Both the position numbers and the translations under genes were made by a program. Shown in pieces: positions 23,401-31,014 of a stretch of 64,000 nucleotides of DNA. Every line of letters starts with the position of its first letter. Position 1 is the first letter of the stretch. The stretch is from Locusta migratoria. Lineage: Eukaryota > Arthropoda > Insecta > Orthoptera > Acrididae. The notes beneath the pieces are model-generated. The model saw only the letters and a program-made list of their open reading frames with translations. It did not search any database and had not been told where the DNA came from. The stretch is from NCBI GenBank assembly GCA_026315105.1, contig CM048751.1, positions 335,078,649-335,142,648 on the forward strand, read 5' to 3'.

Positions 23401-26400
23401 CAGATATAATTAAACAACACTTCCGATCGTTTATACTATGTTCTTTTGTTCAAATAGTTCACATCCATGGCAGGTTGTGTCCTAAATCTTCAATATTTAT
23501 ACCTGGGGCTGCGGATCAAAACAATTACGAGATCTGGTAAGATATCATACAAAATATACACATGGTAACGTATTTTATTATGATATTGGTTACAATTGTA
23601 ATTTGTGTGTCATACAGTACGATATTTTGCTGTCTCAGCTCTTTTCTTGAAGTTTAAATGTCGTTTATTTAGAGCGAGGCACCATGTGGCTACCATAAGA
23701 GTAAACACCTCCTTCTCGTTGATCTCTAATACGGTGTGTGATCACCTCGGACGACCAGTACAGTTTACGTCTGCGTGGGATGGACTGTATGAGATTATCA
23801 ATCAGCCGATGAGTGAAATTGCAGCTCTGCAAAGGCTGACAAAGGAAGTGACTGACAATAACGAACATTTTTAACGTTAACAAGTTCCTAAGACACATGT
23901 CATTAAGGAAAAGAGACACTCTTTAATAAAACAGTAGTGAGTATCTTAGAGATAAGATAATTTGCACCTTAAAATAATAAAATCGTGGAGCAACATTCCT
24001 TGGTAGACACTGGTGATGACATGGCCCTGGCGCGAATTTTCTCTGCTGATACCAGATCCTTTCAATTCACTCAAGCGAGCCGCTTATTTCTGACGCCATA
24101 TTAGTATCTCTCCGTTTTCTACGTTTCGAAGCAGAGATTAACCACACCAACAGAGGCCAATCCGTATCTGAAACAGAGACGTGTAAGCTACGAGTCACAA
24201 TATAGCACACTCGCTAGCGGCCACCGTGGGGATTTCCTTCTTCATCAGTCCCGTAAGCAACAGTTTTTCCCCATAGGCCAGCTCCCATTCAGTGTGAGCG
24301 AACACTACTTTCGCTTTCTCTTTGTACAATTGGACTCCTCTCACATTGCCACAGTCTCTCACTTTATCACAGTTCTCTTCAGTGACCATCTAGTCCAAGC
24401 ATTCCGTTATGGCGTAATGTTAAATTTGCAAAAATTATTATCTTAAAACAAAAATTTGAGAGTGTAGGAAATTAAATTTCAAATAGAGTTTCTATTTTAT
24501 GACACTTCCGAAAAAAATTCGCGAAGTTCCAAAAAAATCTTTTTATCAAACAAAGCAAACACGATAACTCCGATGGGAAAATGTTAAATTACAAAGTTGT
24601 AACCCTTAAGATTACATATCGATTGCTTTTTTTATGTATCGATTGATTTGATACGTTTCAAGTCATATCGAAAAAAAAAAAAAACACTTAAAATTCATTA
24701 AAACTAGATTCCTTAAAACTCGACAACATCCACGTTTACGAACTTACTATTTATTACAAGTATGGCACGAAATAAGTAAAAAAAGACCTTTTTCGAAAAA
24801 ATATTAAAAACATCCAGTATTGTTTGAGGTGTATCGATTTTCTTGAAAAAAAAAATGGCTCCTAGAAAATTGGCTAGACGATCAGAGGTTCGGCCTGGAG
24901 TAACAGTTCTCCATCTGTTTTCTTCGTGAAGAGATGTAATCTCACACTGATAAATAATTTTTTAGATTTTGTTAATTGCAAGCACTGCGCCTCGGTTGCA
25001 CCGGGGTATAGTGCCAGACTACAAATCTAAAGGTCGCGGGTTCGATTCCCGCCTGGGCCTGGGATTTTTATCTGTCACTTTCCACTTCTTTCACCTCTGG
25101 CAGTATTGCTGATGTGAAAAATACCAAGTAGAACCGTGGTACGGAACCCACGTTAAACTGTAAGTCCCCCTATAACTGGCTGGGAAAGTCAGTTCGAAGG
25201 TCGGAGGAAGGCAACGGCATACCACCTTCAAAGAGGACCATGCCTAGTAAAGCACTGTGGTGTTCAAATTAATCTTCGGATTGTTGATTGATTTACCTTT
25301 GTTTAATTGTAAGTATCAAAGAGTGACATTACAAAAGTTGCACATTTTTGGACCCGTTTTCTCCAACTAACTATTTCTGTTTTTATGTTATGAAAGGAAC
25401 TGTTAAGAACTATGTTGCTGACTTTTTTTAACAGATTTTAAAACCAATAATGTTGTTCTACGGCCTGGAGCCAAGATAAATATTTTTAAGAAAATCTAGT
25501 GGACGTACTTTAGATTTTACAGTAATGTGCTTCGTGGAGATTAATATTGAATACTTTTACAAGTAAGTAAAAATACTTGGATACGTTGCATTCTTCTAGT
25601 GTAACTAATGGATCAGTAAGGTGGAGCGTGCAAGTGCTCAGTGCCTTGCGTCGGAGCGAACGAGCGGGTGAGCGGGCGAACGGCCGCAGGCTAAGGGTGA
25701 AGGGAGGGGGAGGCGGGAGAGAACACTCTAAACGGCCCGCACTTGCAAATTTCAAAATCGGTACAGTCATACGACCGCAATCAGTTTTCAAAGTTGTCAT
25801 TTTTAGCAACTTGCCTAAAAAGTCGGCACAAATGTCTCGATCTCAAAAACGAATCCTCGAAATGGAAACTGACGGTTCGAGTAGTGGCTGTCGTATTGTG
25901 ACGATCCAGTTGCTCGGCCAGTCGTTTTCAATTGGTGAGAGAACTGGAGAATTTGGTGGACATGGCAGCAGTCGAACATTTTCCGTATTCCTAAACCCCG
26001 GTACAGGACCTGCAACATGCGGTCGTGCATTATCCTGCCGAAATGTAGGGCTTCGCAGGGATCGAATGAAGGATAGAACAACGGTTCGTAACACATCTGA
26101 AATGTAACGGCCACTGTTAAATGAGCCATCGATACGAAGAAGAAGTGACTGAGACTTGTAACTAATAGCTCCCCACACCATCAAGCCGTGTGATACGCCA
26201 GTATGGCGATGACGAATACACGCTTCCAATTTGCATTCACCGCGATGTCACCAAACACGCATGTGACCATCATGATGCTGTAAACAGAACCTGGATTCAT
26301 CCGAAAAAATAACCTTTTTGCCATTCATGCAACCAGGTTCGTCGTTGCGTACACCATCGCAGGCGCTCCTGTCTGTGATGTAGCGTCAAGGGTAACTGCA

Positions 26401-27409
26401 ACCATGGTCTCAGAGCTGATAGTCCATGCTGCTGCAAACGTCGTCGAACTGTTCGTGCAGATGGTTGTTGTCTGGCAAACGTCCTCATTTGTTAACTTAG
26501 GGATCGAGACGTGGTTACACGATCTTTTACAGTCATGAGGATGCCTGTCATCTCGACTGGTAGTGATACGAGGCCGTTGCGATCCAGCACGGCGTTCCGT
26601 ATTGTATTCCTGAAGCCACCGATTCCATATTATGCTAACAGTCATTGGATCGCGACCAACGCAGGCAGCAATGTCGCGATACGATAAACCGCAATAGAGA
26701 TAAGCTACAATCCGACCTTTATGAAAGTCGGTAACGTGATAGTACGCGTTTATCCTCCTTATACGAGGCATCACAATTACGTTTCACTAGGCAACGCCGG
26801 TCAACTGCTGTTTTTGTATGAGAAATCGGTTGGAAACTTTCCTCATGTCAGCTCGTTGTAGGTGTCGCCACCGGCGCCAACCTTGTGTGAATGCTCTGAA
26901 AGTTAATCATTTGTAGATCACAGCATCTTCTTCCTGTCGGTTAAATTTCAAGTCTGTAGCACGCCATCTTCGTGGTGTAGCAATTTTAATGGCCAGGAGT
27001 GTATGTGTTGTTTCTTATAGAGTAATGCAAATCCTAGTACACGATCCACATCCCATCTACGATACGTAAAGAACTAGAGGCTTCGTAGTAATTTTAACAT
27101 TGATTCAAAGTATTGCCAAGTCTGCCAAGGGGAGCCCGCCAATTGTGAAATTCATATTAGATTCATACTGCGCATAATGAAAGTTCATGGCCAGTGGTGT
27201 AATTTGGCAAAGCATCAAGATGAACTTCTCAACCGTTGTCTAGAAAATCGACAATTAAAAAAAGCCGTTGCGGTGAAATACCCTCTACGAACTCTATGAT
27301 TAGTAATATTGTACAGAGGCGTGGCGTAGCTGTAAACGCTCGGGTTGGTAATCCGAACGTCGCCGGATCGAATCTCGAGGCATGCGACTTTTTCTTATTA
27401 TTTGTTTTC

Positions 27410-27489
<80 letters not shown>

Positions 27490-30133
27490 AGAGTGATAGT
27501 TATCATAGAGCAGAAAACAGCACGACATCGAGGGCATCTGATAAACGATGCGTTTTTACAAGAACAATTGTTTTTTAAATTATCTGTTGGGAAACTCACT
27601 TGATTGACATTCTGAAAAATTGTTCTATCGTCCGTCAGGTTTGACTTATACTATACGTATTCGTTTCGGACTATCGTTTATACTTCTTCCGTTAACTATA
27701 CGTGGTACACATTATAAAAACAATTAATAACATTTGTGAAATACAACTTTGTTTGCGGAAAACATAATGGTGTTCGAAGTCGCCAGTTACATATAATAAG
27801 TTGTTTGAAAGTCGTTCGTCGTGAAAAAACTGGCGACTGGTGACTTCGAACATCAAATGTTATTAATTGTCTTTATATAGTGTGCGTGTGTACATTTTAA
27901 TAACAAAAAGAAATAATTTTAAAAAAAGTTGCATGCTGCGAGATTGGATCCGGCGACCTTCGGATTACGAATCCGAGCGCTAACTGCTACGCCACGCTTC
28001 TGTACAATATTAATACTCGTAGAGAGTATTTCATGGCAACGGCTTTTTTTAATTGTCGATTTTCTCGACAACGGCTGAGGAGTGAATCTTGGTGCTTTGA
28101 CAAATTACACCTCTGGCCATGAGCTTTCATTGTGCGCAGTATGAATCGAAACGTCGTTTACAAGTAACGACTTGTAATTTCACATTTGGCGGCCTCCCCT
28201 TGTAAGACTAAAAGTAGTGGATGCGCGTTCATGAACTCCAAGCTATGATGACCACTGCATCTGATCGCTGATAATTTTAGGAATTCGCCATTGCGCTGAG
28301 TTAAGAGACACATCTTCCGTTCCGTAGCTCAAGCAGCGACCCTGTCCGGCTGGGGTAGCACCAGCAACGGCATGCTGCCCGAGACGTCGGACACCCTCCA
28401 CTATGCCGAAGTCACGGTCATCCCCACCGTGAGCTGCTACGCGCTGATGACAGACGACTCCACCTTCAACAACAACAACATCTGCAGCGGCCCAGTCACA
28501 GGCAAAATCTCCTCCTGCGTGGTAAGTACTCTACCGACATCACCAGGAATCCAAAACATAAGTTTTAAATATATAGGTATTCCAGTATAAGTGCACAATA
28601 AAGTTTAATGTCAAAAAAAAGTCTGAAATAATCTCAGGATATACGTAGATGCATTTAAATCTTCGCCGATAGTTCGACAAGAGAAGAAGCTGGCCTCGCG
28701 GACGCGTACTCATAAAAATGTATTTAATTATAACTCCGATCACGAACGGCACTTTTCCACATCATCTTCGCTATCGACGCTCAGACTGCTTGCTATTTCC
28801 AGTACAGAAATAAGAAGCAAACACTGGGAGCTACATCAGGGCTACACATTTTCTAGAATATCGGCAGCAAATTACTATAATTACTTTATTGTGACAAACC
28901 CAGTTTTTGCTCACTGTTTGACCATTATCACTGCTAAAATCAGAACTAGTTACAATCAGGTATCATACTAGCTGCATTACACACCAGTTATACAGGTTTC
29001 ATATTCCAGTTAGTAATAAACCAATAGAAAAAAATATAAAATCTTCATGTTGAAGATTATGTTTACACTGAAGCGGTTGTTACAATTCTTACACAGCTTG
29101 TTTCAGTGTACATCATTGACGATGTAGTGCGCTGTTTACATTATTCATTCATTACAAAATGTATTTTCGTATACATTTTTCTTGTTAGAATTGTACGATA
29201 TACATATTTTATATGCTATTGAAAATATTTTTTATGTTTAAAACTGTGTTCTTTAAAATAAATATCTACAGTTTTCACTGATACGTGACTGGTGGTGACT
29301 TCATCAACTGATCGGTGGCTTTAATTGTCAGTGTAAATGTATAGTTCAATAACAGTACAAAATTGTTTTAAATTTAGTCATTAAAAGAGTTATTTTTTAT
29401 TAGTCATCTTGTTCAAAGCATACGTATTAAAATGATGCTAGTGATACATAAAATAATTGAAGACGTAAGTACTGCCTACATATGGTGTTCCATCTTTCCC
29501 TACCTATGACTTTTGTTGAAACGAGTATATCTTTCGTACTATAGAGCATTCACTTTTGAGATACACATTAAAATTCAGTGGTACACCTTTTTGTTAAAAT
29601 TCGTGGACTTTCACATACTTAGTGTATAGAAAAGTGAAATATCTTACATTTGCCCCTATAGAGAGTGTACTCGTGTGTGACCTGTGGGAAGATCGTAAGT
29701 AAATGTGTCTTGTCTTGAGCTTGGTTTCTAGCAGCCCAACCGAAGTGTCTTTTAGCTTTATGCTCATCGAGCAGTGTCACATTGGATAAAGCCTGATGAC
29801 GAAACTTCACAAACAGTTCACAGAGGTCCGTACGGTTGCCTTTATCACATGGTTGTAGCAATCGCATGTGTACAGACGTAACTAGCGTACAATATCCAGA
29901 TTCGCTTTAAGACATTCCTGCTCAGCATGGCTTCGACTCATGTCGCAGACTGCCCAAGAGAGCAAGCAAGCATTGCACTCTATAAAGTCAATTCTGTAAA
30001 CACCTGATCTGAGGAAATCATTGCTTTTTCATTAATTTTTAAAATTCTACCTGTGTTAGCAAACCACATACTAACTTTTTTGATAGGACGATATATAGAT
30101 GTATTTATTATTGCCGTCATCTAATACATTTAA

Positions 30134-30206
<73 letters not shown>

Positions 30207-30999
30207 TTTTTTTTTTTTTTTTTGCTAATGTTAACCCTAATGTCCGATTAAAGGCAAAATGTCAGTACATTTTTATGTAGAAAGAGGGCTACCCATGCTG
30301 AACCCATATTTCAGTAAATATACGTCGCCATTAAATGTAAGGTAATTATATTCCAGAATTAAAGTTAGCACCTTCATATACTCTCTGATTTCGCCACTGG
30401 ACAATGTGCTTAGCATTAACAGGTTTTGTTTAATATTTTAGATGGTTTTGTTTGTTGTAATATATAAATTTGTTAAGTCCAATGAGACTAATTTCATATC
30501 ATTTGATACTGGGGTCATCTTTAACTTTATCGACTAGCTCGACATTGAATCAAAATGTTCGAAGCTATGATGTTACAGTCTGATCGATTACAGTATATTC
30601 TTCTTAAGCTTCACTGTTGTGGTGATAATTTACGATCTCTATGAAGGGTTTTGTAAAGTGTATTTCAGTGATTCATCAGTCATATTTAGAACCTATATTT
30701 ACTTTAAGAACAAATAAAAGATCTTAGCTTGGTATTATGTGCCACCAACAGACACTCAGTACCACGATACTGCCTACCTGCGGTGCACACGCCACACTTC
30801 ATTCCGCCTGTTACGTTTGCTGACTGCTTACCTTGTTTTTCTGCAGGGAGACATCGGCAGCCCACTGGTCCAGTATGGGTACCTGATCGGTGTCGTGTCC
30901 TGGAACACGGTACCCTGCGGTACTTTCGGAATGCCTATCGTCTACACCAGGGTGTCTGCCTACTCAGACTGGATCAAAGAAAATATGGATACTAAATGA
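4193..30999 (+). CDS. Chymotrypsin-like serine protease homologue (probable inactive pseudoprotease), six exons
   Basis: The spliced product is a chymotrypsin-fold (S1) domain of about 236 residues preceded by at least 23 residues of propeptide. Joined exons are 4193-4291, 7052-7191, 10780-10868, 18684-18790, 28328-28521 and 30847-30999; intron phases 1, 0, 2, 1, 0 agree at every junction with AG acceptors and GT donors. Seen: activation site GR|IVGG, FCGGAL, NDIAVF (catalytic Asp kept), SGWGS, and cysteines fitting three disulfides (42-58, 168-182, 191-220, chymotrypsin numbering). The catalytic His position reads TAGQC instead of TAAHC, and the Ser motif reads GDIGSP instead of GDSGGP, so two triad residues are lost. 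The S1-pocket residue 189 is Ser, as in chymotrypsins. Known: insect serine protease homologues with dead triads act as secreted cofactors or binders in immunity and digestion. Inferred: secreted zymogen-like protein without peptidase activity. The frame is intact, which argues against a simple pseudogene. The exon with Met and signal peptide is missing from this model. Confidence 0.85.
4292..7051 (+). other. Intron A-B of the protease homologue
   Basis: About 2.8 kb of AT-rich intron. It holds a poly(A) run near 5521-5561 and AATAAATAAATAAATA near 6361. I recognise no coding element in it. Confidence 0.7.
5521..5561. repeat. Poly(A) tract
   Basis: About 41 bases of nearly uninterrupted A (one C). 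It may be a mononucleotide tract or the tail of a decayed retrosequence; no retrotransposon body was recognised upstream. Confidence 0.85.
7052..7191 (+). CDS. Protease homologue exon B: catalytic His region, His replaced by Gln
   Basis: Starts after TGTGTGCAG and ends before GTGAGT. It completes a Gly codon with exon A, giving EEGQFPYSVSIQ, the usual start of the first beta-barrel. FCGGAL supplies Cys42. TAGQC supplies Cys58 with Gln (CAG) where the catalytic His (CAC or CAT) is expected: a one-base change from CAC. The high GC of the exon contrasts sharply with the AT-rich intron around it. Confidence 0.88.
7376..7402. repeat. Poly(T) tract in intron B-C
   Basis: A run of about 27 T. It may be a simple tract or the tail of a minus-strand retrosequence; no body was identified. 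Confidence 0.8.
7676..7790 (-). mobile_element. Fragment of tRNA-derived SINE (same family as 8611)
   Basis: The minus strand matches pieces of the 8611-8865 SINE: CGGTTTTCCGTTACTTCCGTTAATCGCTCCAGGCAAATGC corresponds to its TTTTACGTGATTTCGCTAAATTACTCCAGGGAAATTC block, followed by a GACCTCGCCGTCGGTGGGAC end. The tRNA-like head and the middle are missing. It abuts a LINE fragment. Confidence 0.55.
7791..8235 (+). pseudogene. LINE 3' fragment (CR1/L2-like), C-terminal coding region
   Basis: The frame reads MEYCCPVWDPYQ, then VQRRAARFVFSRYRGD, LGWESLQQRRLSLR, IREIRARTERF and FFPHAIREWN before a TAA near 8154. It is related to, but clearly distinct from, the copies at 3176 and 59045. The tail ends GCAGAGTATCCCAGGTAGATGTAG, a diverged form of the same 3' terminus. 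It is heavily 5' truncated and lies in an intron. Confidence 0.75.
8611..8865 (+). mobile_element. tRNA-derived SINE
   Basis: The head GTCCGAGCGAGGTGGCACAGTGTTATC has an A-box-like GTGGCACAGTG, then GTTGGTTCAAAACCAAC as a decayed B-box. A non-tRNA body follows, with TTTAGGTTTTACGTGATTTCGCTAAATTACTCC and GGGCACGCCCGATTTCCT, ending around GACCACGCTGTCAACGG. This body is typical of a widespread insect SINE type. No target duplication was identified. Confidence 0.65.
9085..9400 (+). repeat. Helitron-family fragment related to 11340-11670
   Basis: Shares long blocks with the Helitron at 11063, in the same order and orientation: CTATAAAATTCTACGTGTG, AGTCTCCCGTTGTACACCATAG, CCGTGCCGAGAGC, TTCAGACTGAAGACCAGCGATG and GAGATTACATACACCGAAACGTGATG. 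Neither terminus is recognisable here. The following 9.4-10.2 kb is AT-rich intron without recognised content. Confidence 0.55.
9401..10779 (+). other. Remaining intron B-C, no recognised element
   Basis: AT-rich intronic sequence. I see no coding frame, tRNA-like motif or terminal inverted repeat that I can support. Confidence 0.5.
10780..10868 (+). CDS. Protease homologue exon C
   Basis: Starts after GGTTGCAG and ends before GTAAGT. It encodes VVAGRVYMDES followed by EISHPEYKVVK, matching the stretch before the catalytic Asp in S1 proteases (typically xVHPxY). It ends in phase 2, and the codon is completed to Asn by exon D. A SINE lies directly downstream in the intron. Confidence 0.8.
10881..11040 (+). 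mobile_element. SINE with tRNA-like head and GT-rich middle
   Basis: Reads GGCATGGCCGCCTAGTCTAAGGAGCCCATTC, then GTCGGAGGTGCAAGTCCTCGCTC as a decayed B-box region, a GTGTGTGTGTG block, and a TTTTAAGTAGTTTGTAAATGTAGGGACCGATGACC tail. The tail is shared with the SINE family at 16567 and with 61999. The tRNA-like head resembles a Leu/Ser type (TAGCCGAGCGGTCTAAGGC in the better copy at 61999). It begins about 12 bases after exon C. Confidence 0.65.
11063..12090 (+). mobile_element. Non-autonomous Helitron-like element
   Basis: The 5' end reads TCTATATCTATAAATGTGAATG and the 3' end reads GCGATCGGATTCGCGGGTATAAGCTAG. This fits the Helitron pattern of 5' TC and 3' CTRR, with a small GC hairpin (GCGA and TCGC arms) about a dozen bases before the 3' end, inserted between host A and T. 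The body is 1028 bp with no Rep/helicase frame and carries a TG microsatellite at 11379-11423. The order of conserved blocks matches the fragment at 9085. The family call rests on termini only. Confidence 0.7.
11379..11423. repeat. (TG)n microsatellite inside the Helitron
   Basis: About 22 uninterrupted TG repeats. Confidence 0.95.
12463..13956 (-). pseudogene. 5'-truncated RTE-type LINE with 11-bp target duplication
   Basis: Minus-strand frames encode reverse transcriptase of the RTE (BovB-like) type: KAFDNVD, GVRQGC, LRFADG, YLGSKITCDGRSTEDIK and VWSVALYGSETWT. The 3' end in element sense is a GACCATAACAACAACAACAA trinucleotide tail, as expected for RTE. The direct repeat CCTCCCACATT at 12452-12462 and 13957-13967 is the target duplication. 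Compared with the copy at 50047 it lacks about 27 codons between RQGC and the FADD block, its active site reads FADG instead of FADD, and an upstream frameshift separates blocks. It is dead. Confidence 0.9.
13968..15370 (+). other. Intron C-D stretch without recognised element
   Basis: AT-rich intronic DNA between the RTE fragment and the Penelope-like foldback. No frame or repeat I can name. Confidence 0.5.
15382..16357 (-). mobile_element. Penelope-like retroelement remnant in foldback form
   Basis: Minus-strand frames give GVYKIPCECGQSYVEQT (GIY-YIG endonuclease core, near 15820-15900), then HHNKFDETAVLARS and FWDSIINEAIEI, the C-terminal block of Penelope-like polyproteins. Terminal arms are inverted copies: 15439-15650 (starting CCGCGTCAGGTG) and about 16140-16357 (ending CACCTGACGCGG), both with CTTTGAGTCGGTGTTCGATGCG or its complement. 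ATTTTAGACGG occurs at 15371-15381 and 16358-16368 and is probably an 11-bp target duplication. On the + strand near 16097, EGLYRDGGLQLSAAWDPAI repeats the end of the protein in the opposite orientation. Reverse transcriptase is absent. Confidence 0.75.
16567..16765 (-). mobile_element. tRNA-derived SINE (family A)
   Basis: The minus strand starts CCGGCCGCGGTGGCCGAGGAGACTGAGGCGC (A-box TGGCCGAGGAGACTGAGG), has B-box GGGTTTGAATCCCC, then CTCGGGCATGGATATTTGTGCCGTCC, AGTAGTTTGTAAGTTTAGGGACTGATGACCCCGTAGTTAAGTCCCATAAGC, and ends in an A-rich tail. The perfect 13-bp direct repeat ATATGTAATAAAA flanks it at 16554-16566 and 16766-16778. Confidence 0.92.
16822..16993 (-). mobile_element. tRNA-derived SINE (family A), internally shortened
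   Basis: Same family and orientation as the copy at 16567. It lacks about 25 bp of the GACCCCGTAGTTAAG block. The 13-bp direct repeat CAGAACGAACATG flanks it at 16809-16821 and 16994-17006. Confidence 0.9.
17283..17475 (-). mobile_element. tRNA-derived SINE (family A)
   Basis: Third copy in the same orientation within 1 kb, with the B-box as GGGTTCGAATCCCC and the A-box intact. The flanks share only CTGGCGA, so the target duplication is unclear. Confidence 0.9.
17822..17879. repeat. Poly(A) and (GA)n simple repeat
   Basis: A run of about 18 A is followed by about ten GA units and more A-rich sequence. Confidence 0.9.
17880..18683 (+). other. Intron C-D 3' portion, unrecognised
   Basis: The 113-codon frame at 18229-18570 has no motif I recognise; its composition and lack of splice context make it a chance frame or an old element remnant. 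Otherwise ordinary AT-rich intron up to the exon D acceptor. Confidence 0.4.
18684..18790 (+). CDS. Protease homologue exon D: catalytic Asp region
   Basis: Starts after TGTTCCAG and ends before GTAAGT. It encodes NNHAINDIAVFTLT, in which the Asp of the catalytic triad is conserved, then INVIGLPS, the usual inter-barrel linker. One base is contributed to the next codon (phase 1). The preceding intron is 7.8 kb and the following one 9.5 kb. Confidence 0.85.
19191..19794 (-). mobile_element. Foldback element of the 302-bp tRNA-like family with target duplication
   Basis: The left part is one unit plus part of a second in the orientation of the 1-1510 array. At about 19574 it reverses, and the right part (B-box GGTTCGAGTCCCGG on the + strand) is an inverted copy ending GCCAGGAAGTTTC. 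CAACACAAAATTT occurs at 19178-19190 and 19795-19807, a 13-bp target duplication, so the whole inverted structure behaves as one insertion. The open frames are by-products. Confidence 0.85.
19808..20494 (+). other. Intron D-E stretch, unrecognised
   Basis: Includes GTCGACGGTCGACGG near 20048 and a moderately GC-rich patch at 20040-20150. No element named. Confidence 0.4.
20508..21209 (-). mobile_element. tRNA-derived SINE (family A) split by a MITE
   Basis: The SINE 3' portion (in element sense) is at 20508-20542 and the rest at 21033-21209, including the B-box GGGTTCGAATCCC and a tRNA-like head CCAGCCGCAGTGGCCGAGCAG. CGATGGACAATAA flanks the whole at 20495-20507 and 21210-21222, a perfect 13-bp target duplication showing that both parts were a single insertion. 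A G run of about 18 at 21039-21056 replaces the CGGGG of the family. Confidence 0.9.
20543..21032. mobile_element. piggyBac-type MITE inside a SINE
   Basis: The 490-bp insert begins CCTCCTCAGTCC and ends GGACTGAGGAGG, perfect 12-bp terminal inverted repeats; similarity continues with an extra C. The right flank is TTAA, and the SINE family reads GGACTTAACTAC here, so the target is TTAA; the left copy has mutated to AAAA. TTAA target use and CC..GG ends are piggyBac hallmarks. An internal TGTCCCCTATAGGGGACA palindrome lies near 20684-20701. No transposase is encoded. The left end resembles that at 53937. Confidence 0.8.
21223..25000 (+). other. Long part of intron D-E without recognised element
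   Basis: About 3.8 kb of AT-rich DNA. Frames at 22216-22401 (-), 23605-23874 (+) and 24195-24389 (-) are short and match nothing I recognise. 22850-23240 is somewhat GC-richer (for example CCGTGGTGGTGTCTAGCGG) without an interpretable tRNA fold. Poly(A)-rich stretches occur near 24670 and 24845. Confidence 0.45.
25001..25290 (+). mobile_element. tRNA-derived SINE (second family)
   Basis: A tRNA-like head at 24990-25065 reads GGGTATAGTGCCAGACTACAAATC, then GTCGCGGGTTCGATTCCCGCC, a perfect B-box with paired T-arm stem. A non-tRNA body follows: GTAGAACCGTGGTACGGAACCCACG, GGCTGGGAAAGTCAGTTCGAAGGTCGGAGGAAGGCAACGGCATACCACC. The body excludes a functional tRNA gene. No target duplication was identified. 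Confidence 0.6.
25291..25842 (+). other. Intron stretch with a GC-rich patch
   Basis: 25620-25750 is GC-rich (GAGCGGGTGAGCGGGCGAACGG, AGGGAGGGGGAGGCGGG), bounded by GCAAGTGC and GCACTTGC as a short inverted pair. No coding element was recognised. Confidence 0.4.
25843..27003 (-). pseudogene. 3'-truncated Tc1-like transposon
   Basis: Minus-strand frames encode a Tc1-type transposase: HTH region (RGRIVAYLYCGLSYRDIAACVGRD, then VSIIWNRW), and the DDE domain with SHGLMVWGAISY, DNARPHVA (second Asp) and SPIEN (Glu). Frames are interrupted. The terminus in element sense is CACTCCTGGCCATTAAAATTG at about 26983-27003, matching the terminus at 45409. The opposite terminus is missing; homology stops near 25845. 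Confidence 0.85.
27118..28208. mobile_element. 1.1-kb foldback with tRNA-Thr-like sequence in both arms
   Basis: 27118-27410 and about 27905-28208 are inverted copies: CGACAATTAAAAAAAGCCGTTGC and its complement, CATGGCCAGTGGTGTAATTTGGCAAAGCA and its complement. Each arm has a tRNA-like segment: GCGTGGCGTAGCAGTTAGCGC (A-box) with anticodon loop TTCGTAA flanked by TCGGA and TCCGA, and CGCCGGATC in place of the B-box. Loops read CGT or GGT (Thr). Between them are a (TA)n tract and a second inner hairpin of about 27700-27895 with GTTCGAAGTCGCCAGTT and its near-complement. Both B-boxes are damaged, so functional tRNA genes are unlikely. Confidence 0.75.
27416..27485. repeat. (TA)n microsatellite
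   Basis: About 34 TA repeats. The YIYIYI frames on both strands are artefacts of it. Confidence 0.95.
28328..28521 (+). CDS. Protease homologue exon E: SGWG region and specificity pocket
   Basis: Encodes ATLSGWGST, then VSCYAL (Cys168), NNNICSG (Cys182) and ISSCV (Cys191), in register with S1 proteases; the GTAAGT donor starts at 28522. Three AG acceptors lie close together in the same frame (exon starts 28328, 28334 or 28337), so the N-terminal edge is uncertain by up to three residues. Residue 189 (chymotrypsin numbering) is Ser rather than the Asp of trypsins. Confidence 0.85.
28522..30846 (+). other. Intron E-F
   Basis: AT-rich intron with a (TA)n tract at about 30137-30201 followed by a poly(T) run to about 30223. 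No recognised mobile element or frame. Confidence 0.7.
30137..30223. repeat. (TA)n microsatellite plus poly(T)
   Basis: About 32 AT/TA units run directly into about 22 T. Confidence 0.95.
30847..30999 (+). CDS. Protease homologue terminal exon F: catalytic Ser replaced by Ile
   Basis: Starts after TTTTTCTGCAG. The first residues read GDIGSPLV, where active enzymes have GDSGGPLV: Ser195 is Ile and Gly197 is Ser. The rest is typical of the C-terminus: GVVSWN, VPCG (Cys220), VYTRVSAYSDWI, and a TGA stop at 30997-30999. The intact C-terminal helix and cysteines indicate that the fold is kept. Confidence 0.88.
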   Translation, partial: GDIGSPLVQYGYLIGVVSWNTVPCGTFGMPIVYTRVSAYSDWIKENMDTK

Positions 31000-31008
31000 T
31001 ACTCGATT

Positions 31009-31014
31009 AATAAA
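31009..31014 (+). terminator. Polyadenylation signal AATAAA of the protease homologue
   Basis: A canonical AATAAA lies ten bases after the stop codon. Further AATAAATAAAT copies near 31106-31117 could serve as a distal signal. Either would give a short 3' UTR. Confidence 0.5.

Noticed and set aside
25001..25075. Functional tRNA gene
   Set aside because: The B-box is perfect but the head continues into a SINE body and the 5' half pairs poorly. Other tRNA-like segments in the window also have damaged boxes or SINE bodies.
27236..27599. Frames rich in alternating Tyr and Ile
   Set aside because: Translation of a (TA)n microsatellite on both strands.
30729..30995. Alternative frame over the last protease exon
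   Set aside because: Shadow of exon F; only the frame with GDIGSP and VYTRVS matches the protease fold and the splice phase.
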